Shown piece after piece: positions 7,520 to 14,085 of a DNA stretch of 19,049 nucleotides (position 1 is the stretch's first letter; each line of letters starts with the position of its first letter). Origin of the DNA: Chromatiaceae bacterium. Lineage in GTDB: Bacteria > Pseudomonadota > Gammaproteobacteria > Chromatiales > Chromatiaceae. The translations under genes and the position numbers were made by a program. Where the stretch lies: assembly GCA_016938795.1 (NCBI GenBank), contig JAFGTZ010000106.1, forward strand, positions 1-19,049, in the 5' to 3' direction. The notes beneath the pieces were generated by a model, which was given only the letters and a program-made list of their open reading frames with translations, did no database searches and was not told the origin of the DNA.

Positions 7520-8233
7520 TCAGGCGGCGCAAGCCTCGAACTGGAAGCGCGCACGGCGCTCGGGCGCCTGCCCCATAGCCTTGGCAAGCCAGGGCGGCAT
7601 CCGCTCGGCGGCGATCAGGGTTGCAAGGTGCTCCATGCGCGCGCGCGCCGAGCCGCCGGCAGGATCCTTGATCGGCAGAACCCCGAGCTTGACCACCCGC
7701 GCCGCCGCCGGACCGCCAATGGAGGCAACATAGAGCAGCTGACAGTCGTCGATGAGACGCGCGCGGGCGCCGTTGCGATCCTCGTCCGGGTCTGGCGCCA
7801 GCACCTCGCGCGCGGCGATGAGACGCACCTCGCTCGCCGAGACCTGATAGATGAGAAAACGCTTGGCCGCCCCGAAGTGGCCATCGAGCTGCTCGCCGCT
7901 GTCTGAAGCGCAGGCCACGCGAATGGAGGCCGGCATCTCGCCCTCGGCATAGGTCTGAATGGGCGGGACGGGCTCGCCCGCCTCGGGCAGGTCGCCGTGC
8001 AGGATGGCCAGCGCCGATTTCAGGGCGTCGGCGTCAAGATCGGCCAGCTCGCCATTGGCCGCCTGGCGCAGATCGCGCATCTTGAGGCCGGCAAGACGCT
8101 CGGCGCTCAGGGGCAGCCCCAGACAGTCGGCAAGCACCCGCAGCAGGCGCGCGGGATCGGTGTCGGGCAGCACGCGTGCGGCCAGGCCGATACGCAGCGC
8201 GATCTCATCAGACAGGGGTCTGGTGCTGGTCAT
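7520..8233 (-). CDS. nifY: NifY/NafY-type dinitrogenase cofactor-binding protein
   Basis: 237 residues in two parts. The N-terminal ~95 residues are helical and resemble the N-terminal domain of NifY and NafY. The C-terminal part (about 101-215) is the NifX/NafY fold, with IRVACASDSGEQLDGHFGAAKRFLIYQV; His119 in GHFG corresponds in position to the NafY histidine reported to bind FeMo-co. Family members hold FeMo-co or apo-dinitrogenase during MoFe protein maturation. Gene order nifHDKT-ferredoxin-nifY matches the nifHDKTY order of Azotobacter, which favours nifY over nifX. The start ATG 8233 has GGGGAG 8 bases upstream. A strong hairpin with a T tract lies between the ferredoxin gene and this gene, so its expression may be lower than that of nifHDK. 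Confidence 0.88.
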   Translation of the reverse strand: MTSTRPLSDEIALRIGLAARVLPDTDPARLLRVLADCLGLPLSAERLAGLKMRDLRQAANGELADLDADALKSALAILHGDLPEAGEPVPPIQTYAEGEMPASIRVACASDSGEQLDGHFGAAKRFLIYQVSASEVRLIAAREVLAPDPDEDRNGARARLIDDCQLLYVASIGGPAAARVVKLGVLPIKDPAGGSARARMEHLATLIAAERMPPWLAKAMGQAPERRARFQFEACAA

Positions 8234-8260
8234 GTGAGGTTCTCCCCAGGCGGATTGATC

Positions 8261-8315
8261 AAAAAAGGCCGAAGCCGCGCCCGAGACAGGCGCCGATGGG
8301 CCTGTCGGGGCGCGG
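8261..8315 (-). terminator. strong hairpin plus T tract between ferredoxin gene and nifY
   Basis: On the minus strand an interrupted stem forms from GGGCGCGG-type arms (8308-8315 with 8275-8282, 8 pairs) and GACAGGC arms (8285-8291 with 8300-8306, 7 pairs). It is followed by a small GGC-TTCG-GCC hairpin (8267-8276) and then six T residues (8266-8261). This looks like an intrinsic terminator or attenuator inside the operon, 10 bases after the ferredoxin stop and about 28 bases before the nifY start. Confidence 0.65.
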
Positions 8316-8325
8316 TCCGAGGCGC

Positions 8326-8526
8326 TTAGACGGGAATGATGCAGCCGTCTTCCATGCAGGCATCAACACACTGCGGCGAGCCTGGCTCGCCCTCGCCCTC
8401 ACACTCCGAGCAGCTGTTGGGGTCGATGCGATAGACGCCTTTGTAGGCGCTGATCGAGTTGGTCGGACAGACAGATGAGCAGTCGCCACAGGCGGTGCAG
8501 AGTTCAGCCACGATTTGAAAGGCCAT
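8326..8526 (-). CDS. two-cluster 4Fe-4S ferredoxin of the nif operon
   Basis: A 66-residue acidic ferredoxin. Cluster I is canonical: Cys10-x2-Cys13-x2-Cys16-x3-Cys20-Pro. The second motif is unusual: Cys39-x2-Cys42, then a ten-residue loop rich in Glu and Gly, then Cys53-x3-Cys57, with Met where Pro normally follows; a further Cys62 is free. A similar loop (eight residues) is known in Allochromatium-type and Azotobacter FdxN-type ferredoxins. By context it probably carries electrons to NifH or serves cofactor assembly. The ATG at 8526 has GAGGAA 8 bases upstream. It follows nifT by only 23 bases and is followed by a hairpin with a T tract. A specific name such as fdxN is not justified from sequence alone. 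Confidence 0.92.
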   Translation of the reverse strand: MAFQIVAELCTACGDCSSVCPTNSISAYKGVYRIDPNSCSECEGEGEPGSPQCVDACMEDGCIIPV

Positions 8527-8549
8527 GGAATCGGTTCCTCGCGGTGAAT

Positions 8550-8768
8550 TTAGTCATCCCCGCGCCGAAAGCGCAGGGTGGTCGGAAAGCTGGGAGGTGG
8601 ACTGACCGGGTCGATGTACCAGCATGACCCATCGGTAAGCCTCACCTCGCCACCCCAGCTCTCGGCGGTATCGGTTTCCACCGACGCGATGGTCTCCTCC
8701 ATGTCCTTCTTGGCGACATAGAAGAGCAGATCACCCGCATCGTTTCTGCGAATCATGACGTTGGGCAT
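8550..8768 (-). CDS. nifT: NifT/FixU protein
   Basis: A 72-residue protein that matches the NifT/FixU family throughout: the MPNVMIRR start, LLFYVAKKDMEETI in the middle, ESWGGEV, and the DGSCWYIDP segment. The family always lies beside nifK or in nif clusters. Its biochemical role is unclear, and mutants in several diazotrophs have little phenotype. The length is typical. The start ATG 8768 has GAGG about 10 bases upstream. It follows the nifK stop by 83 bases, a gap largely filled by an inverted repeat that also occurs after nifD. Confidence 0.93.
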   Translation of the reverse strand: MPNVMIRRNDAGDLLFYVAKKDMEETIASVETDTAESWGGEVRLTDGSCWYIDPVSPPPSFPTTLRFRRGDD

Positions 8769-8799
8769 CGGGATCGGGCCTCGGTTGAGCGTAGCCGTC

Positions 8800-8855
8800 A
8801 GCCGCCAGCGACCAGCCAGATAGTCATTGGCTGATCGCTGGACGCTGGACGCTAT
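8800..8855 (-). repeat. repeat at nifK stop (copy A of the nifD/nifK repeat)
   Basis: A 56-base element whose first 20 and last 20 bases each match copy B (10505-10553) at 17 of 20 positions, while the centre differs in sequence and length. It includes the nifK TAG stop (8852-8854). Internally, 8806-8818 and 8828-8840 pair at 12 of 13 positions around a 9-base loop, so the transcript would fold into a stem just after nifK. Confidence 0.75.
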
Positions 8856-10423
8856 CGAATCAGGTCATAGTTGAAGTCGGTCTTGCCCATCTCGCTGGTC
8901 TCCTCGTCGAGACGCTCCAGCACGGCATTGACCAGGGTGGTGAGGATGTACATGGCGCCCTCATAGCCCAGCGTGGTCATGCGATGCAGGTGATGACGAT
9001 CAAAGATGGGGAAGCCGATGCGGATCAGTGGCACCTCGAACGCCTTGCCCTTGTGCAAGGTGTCGCGCTGGATGAACTTGCCGTAGCTGTTGCCGATCAG
9101 GAAATCAGGCTTGTCGGTAAAGCACAGCGAGCGCAGGTGCCAGAGATCGTGGCCGATATAGACCTGGCCGTTGGCGCCATAGGGCGACTCGGAGAGCACC
9201 TTTTCCACCGCCTTCTTCCAGCGCTTGTTGGCGTGGTGGCAGAGGATGTGGGTGGGCTCGGCGCCGAGCTCCAGCAGGAACTTGGTCATACCCAACACAA
9301 AATCGGCATCGCCATAGAGCGCGAAGGTCTTGCCATGCAGCCAGGTGTGGCTGTCGGTCATCATATCGACCAGACGACCGCGCTCCTTGGCGAGCGACTC
9401 GGGAATCTCCTTGCCGGTCAGCTCGGCAATCTTCATCAGGAAGTCGTCGGTCCACTCCAGCCCCATGGGGATGTTGAGCTCTGGAACCTCATGCTTCCAG
9501 GTCATCTGGGCATATTTCTTGGTTTTGGGAAGCTGCCAGGGCTGGAGCAAAATGGTGTTGATGGCGTTGGGTGCGTCCTTGACCTCGGCAATGGGCGTGC
9601 CGCCGTCGTACATGCGGTATTCGCCATCCGCCGGGGTATCAAGCACCTCGCTCGGATCGCACAGCAGGCTGTAGCCGACGCCCATCTCGCGCATCATGCG
9701 GTGCATGACACGATAATTGCCAAGATAGGTCTCGAAGCCCGGCACCAGATTGATCTTGCCGTTCGAGCCGACCACCTTGTCATCCATCGCATTCACGGTG
9801 AAATAGCGCTGAACGCCCTCGAACATATTGTCCCAGCCGGTGGTATGGCTGCCGACAAAGCTCGGGGTGTGCGCGAAGGGCACCGGGAATTCCTGCGGGA
9901 TATGACCTTCCTTGCGCGCATTGCCAATGAAGGCATTGAGGTCATCGCCAATGACCTCGGCCATGCAGGTGGTCGAGACCGCGATGCACTCGGGCTTGTA
10001 GAGCGCAAGGGCGTTCTCAAGCCCGTCGAACATGTTCTTCTGACCGCCAAACACCGCCGCATCCTCGGTCATGGAATCCGAGACACAGGCCACGGGCTCC
10101 TTGAAATGGCGATTGAAATAGGTGCGGAAATAGGCCACGCAACCCTGCGAGCCATGCACATAGGGCAGGGTCTTCTCGAAGCCGAGCGCACAAAGCACCG
10201 CGCCGAGCGGCTGGCAGGCCTTGGCCGGATCAATGGTCAGGGCCTCGCGCTTGAAGTTCAGCTCCTGATATTCCTTGGTGGTGGTCCACTCAAAGACCTC
10301 TTCCACCCGATCAAGCGCGGGGGCCTCCTCGAATTCCGCGCGCTTCTTGGCAAAACTTTCGGCATAGTCCGCATCACAGAACAGCGGATAGCAGGGTTTG
10401 ATCTTCTCGACAGTCTGGCTCAT
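8852..10423 (-). CDS. nifK: nitrogenase MoFe protein beta subunit
   Basis: 523 residues, the same length as Azotobacter vinelandii NifK, and with the P-cluster ligands at identical positions: Cys70 (AKACQPLGA), Cys95 (GSQGCVAYFR) and Cys153 (TTCMAEVIGDD), plus Ser188 which ligates the oxidised P-cluster. The protein forms the alpha2-beta2 dinitrogenase with NifD; the P-cluster at the interface relays electrons from NifH to FeMo-co. I chose ATG 10423 rather than the upstream in-frame ATG because GGGAG lies 7 bases upstream and the numbering then matches the family exactly. It follows nifD by 126 bases, which contain a 10-base-pair hairpin. No vnfG or anfG lies between D and K, which excludes V- or Fe-only nitrogenase. 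Confidence 0.99.
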   Translation of the reverse strand: MSQTVEKIKPCYPLFCDADYAESFAKKRAEFEEAPALDRVEEVFEWTTTKEYQELNFKREALTIDPAKACQPLGAVLCALGFEKTLPYVHGSQGCVAYFRTYFNRHFKEPVACVSDSMTEDAAVFGGQKNMFDGLENALALYKPECIAVSTTCMAEVIGDDLNAFIGNARKEGHIPQEFPVPFAHTPSFVGSHTTGWDNMFEGVQRYFTVNAMDDKVVGSNGKINLVPGFETYLGNYRVMHRMMREMGVGYSLLCDPSEVLDTPADGEYRMYDGGTPIAEVKDAPNAINTILLQPWQLPKTKKYAQMTWKHEVPELNIPMGLEWTDDFLMKIAELTGKEIPESLAKERGRLVDMMTDSHTWLHGKTFALYGDADFVLGMTKFLLELGAEPTHILCHHANKRWKKAVEKVLSESPYGANGQVYIGHDLWHLRSLCFTDKPDFLIGNSYGKFIQRDTLHKGKAFEVPLIRIGFPIFDRHHLHRMTTLGYEGAMYILTTLVNAVLERLDEETSEMGKTDFNYDLIR

Positions 10424-10504
10424 GAGTGTGCTCCCGCCGCGCCGCTCATTTGCGGACAACGACGTCAGGTAAGAAACGGGGATGGTGAGCGTTCGGGCTC
10501 TTCT

Positions 10505-10553
10505 AGCCGCCAGCCTCCAGCCGGGTTGCTGGCGGCTGGCCGCTGGCCGCTAT
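10505..10553 (-). repeat. repeat and hairpin at nifD stop (copy B)
   Basis: A 49-base element homologous to copy A at the nifK stop. It includes the nifD TAG stop (10550-10552). AGCCGCCAGC (10505-10514) and GCTGGCGGCT (10528-10537) form a perfect 10-base-pair stem with a 13-base loop. As RNA this hairpin sits between nifD and nifK and could stabilise the nifD end of the message or modulate nifK. Confidence 0.8.
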
Positions 10554-11995
10554 TTCATCCAGGGCGCCTGCATCTTGCCCCAACAGGGATTGTTGATCGT
10601 CATATCCATGTCGCGTGCAAAGATGGCGAAACCGTCATAGCCGTGGTAAGGACCGGAATAGTCCCAGGAGTGCATCTGGCGGAAGGGGATGCCCATCTTC
10701 TGGAAGATGTATTTTTCCTTGATGCCCGACCCGATCAGATCCGGTTTGACCCGCTTGACGAATTCCTCGAACTCATAGCCAGTCACATCGTCATAGAGCA
10801 AGGTGGCCTCGCCCATTTCCTTGAGCGTGCGGTCGTAGTCGTCGTTATGCGCGAACTCATAACCCGTGCCGACCACCTCCATGCCCAGATCCTCGTAGGC
10901 GCCGATGACATGACGCGGACGCAGGCCACCGACATAGAGCATGACCCGCTTGCCTTCCAGGCGCGGACGGTATTTGGCGACCACCGCCTCGTATTCGGCC
11001 TGATATTTCTCGATCACCTTCTCGGTCTTGGCCTGAATGCTCTCATCGAAGAAGGAGGCAATCTTGCGCAGCGATTCAGCGATCTTGGTGGGACCGAAGA
11101 GGTTGTATTCCATCCATGGAATCCCGTATTTCTCTTCCATGTGACGCGTGATGTAGTTGATCGAACGATAGCAGTGCACCAGATTGAGCTTGACCTTGGG
11201 GGTCAACTCCATCTCGGAAAGGGTGCCATCGCCCGACCACATGGCCACCACGCGCAGCCCCATTTCCTCGAACAGAATGCGTGAGGACCAGGCATCGCCG
11301 CCGATGTTGTAATCGCCCAGAATGGCGACATCGTAGGGCGTCGATTCGAAGGACGTGTCGCCATCGCGGTTCGGAATAACCCAATCGCGAATGGCATCGT
11401 TCGCGATGTGGTGACCAAGCGACTGCGACACCCCACGGAAGCCCTCGCAGCGTACCGGCACGATGGGCTTTTCGAGTTCCTTGCCCTTCTTCTTGGACAC
11501 CGCCTCGATGTCGTCGCCAATGAGACCAATGGGGCATTCGGACTGCACCGTCATGCCTTTCACCAGCGGGAACAGCTCGTTAATTTCGCTGATAAGCTTA
11601 TCGAGCTTCTTGTCGCCGCCGAAGACGATATCCTTTTCCTGAAAATCAGAGGTGAAGTTCATGGTGCCGAAGGTATCGACACCGGTGTGACCGACGTAGT
11701 AATTACGCCGACCCGCGCGCGAATACTGGCCGCAACCCACCGGACCGTGCGAAATATGCACCATGTCCTTCACCGGACCCCAGACCACGCCGCGCGAACC
11801 GGCATAGGCACAACCGCGAATGGTCATGACCCCAGGCTGGGATTTACGGTTGGAAATAATGCACTTCTTGGATTGCTCCAACGCTGGATCATTCACCGCC
11901 AGATGCTTGGCGCGATCCTTTTTTGCCTTTTCAGGATAGACCGCAAGCACCTCTTCAATCAGGGCCTGGGCCTCTTCACGATTCATGGTTGTCAT
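10550..11995 (-). CDS. nifD: nitrogenase MoFe protein alpha subunit
   Basis: 481 residues (A. vinelandii NifD has 492). Functional residues are at the Azotobacter positions: P-cluster ligands Cys62, Cys88 and Cys154; FeMo-co ligands Cys275 (LVHCYRS) and His442 (RQMHSWD); Gln191 and His195 of the active-site face (SQSLGHH); Val70, the residue that gates substrate access. The protein carries FeMo-co, where N2 is reduced. Start ATG 11995 has GGAG 8 bases upstream; a second in-frame ATG follows 9 bases later, and the upstream extension of the frame to 12112 has no site. It lies 132 bases after nifH, in a gap full of short hairpins. All ligands are intact, so the enzyme should be functional and Mo-type. 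Confidence 0.99.
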   Translation of the reverse strand: MTTMNREEAQALIEEVLAVYPEKAKKDRAKHLAVNDPALEQSKKCIISNRKSQPGVMTIRGCAYAGSRGVVWGPVKDMVHISHGPVGCGQYSRAGRRNYYVGHTGVDTFGTMNFTSDFQEKDIVFGGDKKLDKLISEINELFPLVKGMTVQSECPIGLIGDDIEAVSKKKGKELEKPIVPVRCEGFRGVSQSLGHHIANDAIRDWVIPNRDGDTSFESTPYDVAILGDYNIGGDAWSSRILFEEMGLRVVAMWSGDGTLSEMELTPKVKLNLVHCYRSINYITRHMEEKYGIPWMEYNLFGPTKIAESLRKIASFFDESIQAKTEKVIEKYQAEYEAVVAKYRPRLEGKRVMLYVGGLRPRHVIGAYEDLGMEVVGTGYEFAHNDDYDRTLKEMGEATLLYDDVTGYEFEEFVKRVKPDLIGSGIKEKYIFQKMGIPFRQMHSWDYSGPYHGYDGFAIFARDMDMTINNPCWGKMQAPWMK

Positions 11996-12044
11996 CGCCT
12001 GTTCTCCAGCCGTGCCGCCCATTCGCGGACTTCCGGCGTCGTAG

Positions 12045-12061
12045 GGTACGCACCGCGTACC
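12045..12061 (-). other. stem-loop in nifH-nifD spacer, upstream of nifD
   Basis: GGTACGC (12045-12051) and GCGTACC (12055-12061) form a perfect 7-base-pair stem with a 3-base loop. The adjacent GATCAGCTGATC (12062-12073) is a perfect 12-base palindrome. Together they lie 50-78 bases ahead of nifD and may act as an RNA processing or pausing structure. Confidence 0.45.
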
Positions 12062-12103
12062 GATCAGCTGATCTATTGGATAACGTTTTTGCGCATCCCA
12101 TGC

Positions 12104-12120
12104 GGCGCGCAAGGCGCGCC
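12104..12120 (-). other. GC-rich stem-loop just after nifH
   Basis: GGCGCG (12104-12109) and CGCGCC (12115-12120) pair around 5 bases, beginning 7 bases after the nifH stop; an overlapping alternative stem (12092-12096 with 12100-12104) also exists. In diazotrophs such hairpins are thought to stabilise the abundant nifH message relative to nifDK; here this is inference. No T tract follows directly. Confidence 0.45.
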
Positions 12121-12127
12121 TCGTCCC

Positions 12128-13009
12128 TTAGGCAGCCACTTCCTCGGCAGCGGTCTTGCCGACAAGACTCTCGTCCTCTTCCTCCAGGATGCCGAATTCC
12201 ATCAGCAGATCTTCCAGATCATCCATGGAGATAGGCGTGGGCACCACGAACATCTTGTTATCGATGATCTTCTGGGCGAGCGCGCGGTATTCGTCGGCCT
12301 GCTTGGCCTTGGGATCGTATTCAATCACCGTCATGCGGCGAATTTCGGCGCGCTGCACGATATTGTCGCGCGGAACGAAATGGATCATCTGGGTGCCCAG
12401 ACGACGCGCCAGCTCCATGATCAGCTCATCCTCGCGCGCCGTGTTGCGGCTGTTGCAGATGAGTCCGGCAAGGCGCACGCTGCCGGAGCTTGCGTATTTC
12501 ACGATACCCTTGGCGATATTGTTGGCGGCGTACATGGCCATCATCTCGCCCGAGCAGACGATGTAGATTTCCTGCGCCTTGTTTTCGCGAATCGGCATGG
12601 CAAAGCCGCCGCAGACCACGTCGCCGAGCACGTCGTAGAAAACGAAATCGAGATCCTCTTCGTAAGCGCCTTCCTCTTCCAGGAAGTTGATGGCGGTGAT
12701 CACACCACGCCCGGCGCAGCCCACGCCCGGCTCGGGACCGCCGGACTCGACGCACTTGATGCCGCCGTAGCCCACCTTGAGCACATCCTCCAGCTCCAGA
12801 TCCTCGACCGAGCCGGCGTCGGCGGCCATCTGCATGATGGTTTCCTGCGCCTTGGAGTGCAGGATGAGGCGGGTGGAGTCGGCCTTGGGATCACAGCCGA
12901 CGATCATGACCTTCTTGCCCGCCTCGGCGAGGCCGGCAACCAGATTCTGCGTGGTGGTGGACTTGCCGATACCGCCCTTACCGTAAATAGCGCATTGACG
13001 CATTGCCAT
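12128..13009 (-). CDS. nifH: nitrogenase iron protein (dinitrogenase reductase)
   Basis: 293 residues. The P-loop GKGGIGKS is at residues 10-17; Cys98 (GVGCAGRG) and Cys133 (DVVCGGF) are the ligands of the single 4Fe-4S cluster shared across the dimer, and the switch DVLGDVVCGG is intact. Arg101 in CAGRGVIT is the residue ADP-ribosylated by DraT, whose gene is divergent next door. The homodimer passes electrons to NifDK with ATP hydrolysis and is also needed for FeMo-co synthesis. Start ATG 13009 has AGGAG 9 bases upstream. Transcription should start near 13065 from the sigma-54 promoter. It is the first gene of the operon. The C-terminal tail is Glu- and Ala-rich, a variable part of the family. 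Confidence 0.99.
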   Translation of the reverse strand: MAMRQCAIYGKGGIGKSTTTQNLVAGLAEAGKKVMIVGCDPKADSTRLILHSKAQETIMQMAADAGSVEDLELEDVLKVGYGGIKCVESGGPEPGVGCAGRGVITAINFLEEEGAYEEDLDFVFYDVLGDVVCGGFAMPIRENKAQEIYIVCSGEMMAMYAANNIAKGIVKYASSGSVRLAGLICNSRNTAREDELIMELARRLGTQMIHFVPRDNIVQRAEIRRMTVIEYDPKAKQADEYRALAQKIIDNKMFVVPTPISMDDLEDLLMEFGILEEEDESLVGKTAAEEVAA

Positions 13010-13075
13010 GATTGGGGTCTCCTCTTGGCTTGCTGTTACACACGCGGAACGAAATGTCGCGCTCAACAGCCTTTC

Positions 13076-13091
13076 AGCAATGGCCGTGCCA
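13076..13091 (-). promoter_or_regulatory. sigma-54 promoter of nifH
   Basis: Read on the minus strand: TGGCAC, 5 bases, TTGCT, a full match to the -24/-12 consensus with GG (13090-13089) and GC (13078-13077) 10 bases apart. The expected start is near 13065, giving a leader of about 55 bases before nifH. Confidence 0.92.
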
Positions 13092-13188
13092 AAACTGAAA
13101 ATCGAGACAACCCCTTGTTTTCAATCGAGAGATAGAGCCCTCGCCCAGATCGGGGGCTTCGTCGCATCCCCGACAAAGACCGCGAAGC

Positions 13189-13204
13189 TGTATGGAGCCC
13201 GACA
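13189..13204. promoter_or_regulatory. NifA-type upstream activator site, overlapping draT start
   Basis: TGT at 13189-13191, 10 bases, ACA at 13202-13204: an exact TGT-N10-ACA match centred about 132 bases upstream of the predicted nifH start, the usual position for NifA. The site covers the first codons of draT (ATG at 13192-13194). I found no second exact copy, nor a convincing IHF site, between it and the promoter. Confidence 0.7.
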
Positions 13205-14046
13205 GAGCATCCCCCAAACCAGAGCCGCCGCCGCCCAGCCTTCCAGCCGCCGCGCGTCTGCCGCTCAACCGCTGCAACCTGCCGGCGGTCATCCTCGGCA
13301 GCCTGACCTACCAGCGCCACCCGGTCGCGCTCGAACTCGACGGCATCGGCGACCTGCATGCCGACTTCTTGCGCGCGCTCGATGCGCTCGATGCGCCGGA
13401 GGAGCGCGCGCGCCTGTTCACCGATCACATGCGCGCGCACTTTCTGCTCGACACACCGGAAGCAGCGGGACTGACTCCGGGGCGCGCACGCCGTTCGCGC
13501 GCCAAGGCCACCTATTTGCGGCTGGTGCGGGGCTGGTCGTTCGATTCGGATGGACGCGAGGGGGCGGTGCTCAAGCGCTGGGTGGAAAGCCGCTTCGGGC
13601 TGCTTGCCCGACACCACGGCGGCCCCCTGCATGGACGCGCGAGCGAGGCCTACGAGCGCTATGTTGCGGAGGGCACGCGCGGGCTCTATGCCACCAACGC
13701 GCTCGAATCGCAGCTCGATCTGCTCTACACCTACGCCCAATACGAACTGGCGCGCCAGCATCCGGGCCTGACGCATCTGCGGCTCTATCGCGGCATCAAC
13801 CGCATCGACGCGCACGAGGTGCTCGAACAGCGCGATCAACGCCGCTACCGGGTGCTCTTCAACAATCTCAACAGCTTCACCGGCACGCGCGAGCGCGCCG
13901 ATGAGTTCGGCGATGACATTCTCGAAGCGGACATCCCCCTGCCGAAGATCTTTTTCCACTCGCGACTGCTGCCGGGCATGCTCCGGGGCGAGGATGAATA
14001 CGTGGTGATTGGCGGGGTTTACGAGGTGCGGATCACGGCCTTTTGA
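13192..14046 (+). CDS. draT: NAD+-dinitrogenase-reductase ADP-ribosyltransferase
   Basis: 284 residues matching DraT along its length: PLNRCNLPAVILGSLTYQRHPVAL near residues 24-47, RGWSFDSDGREGAVLKRWVESRFGLL in the middle, TNALESQLDLLYTY, then LYRGINR, FNNLNSF, RERADEFGDDILE, and the C-terminal GEDEYVVIGGVYEV. The enzyme transfers ADP-ribose from NAD+ to an arginine of NifH when ammonium rises or energy falls, which blocks docking with NifDK. The target arginine is present in this NifH. The N-terminal 20 residues are Pro-rich and variable. The ATG at 13192 has only a weak upstream purine stretch, so translation may be low. In Rhodospirillum and Azospirillum draG, which removes the group, follows draT; here the next gene is gloB on the other strand, and draG must be elsewhere or absent. 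Confidence 0.95.
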   Translation: MEPDRASPKPEPPPPSLPAAARLPLNRCNLPAVILGSLTYQRHPVALELDGIGDLHADFLRALDALDAPEERARLFTDHMRAHFLLDTPEAAGLTPGRARRSRAKATYLRLVRGWSFDSDGREGAVLKRWVESRFGLLARHHGGPLHGRASEAYERYVAEGTRGLYATNALESQLDLLYTYAQYELARQHPGLTHLRLYRGINRIDAHEVLEQRDQRRYRVLFNNLNSFTGTRERADEFGDDILEADIPLPKIFFHSRLLPGMLRGEDEYVVIGGVYEVRITAF

Positions 14047-14085
14047 GCAAGGAACACCAAAAACCGGACAGGCGCTGGGTCGAGT

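Noticed and set aside
8852..13009. Possibility of a vanadium or iron-only nitrogenase
   Set aside because: No delta subunit gene lies between the D and K genes, and NifD/NifK lengths and ligand positions match the Mo enzyme exactly.
8984..13135. Long plus-strand reading frames of 766 and 575 codons
   Set aside because: They run antisense to nifK, nifD and nifH, which are certain from conserved ligand residues. Such frames arise from high GC codon bias; the predicted proteins look like no family and are His- and Leu-rich.
13092..13188. IHF site between the NifA site and the nifH promoter
   Set aside because: There are A/T-rich tracts but no match to WATCAA-N4-TTR on either strand, so I do not annotate one.
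13213..13262. GC-rich repeated CCGCC text near the start of draT
   Set aside because: It encodes the Pro/Ala-rich variable N-terminus of DraT and is low-complexity coding sequence, not another copy of the nifD/nifK repeat.
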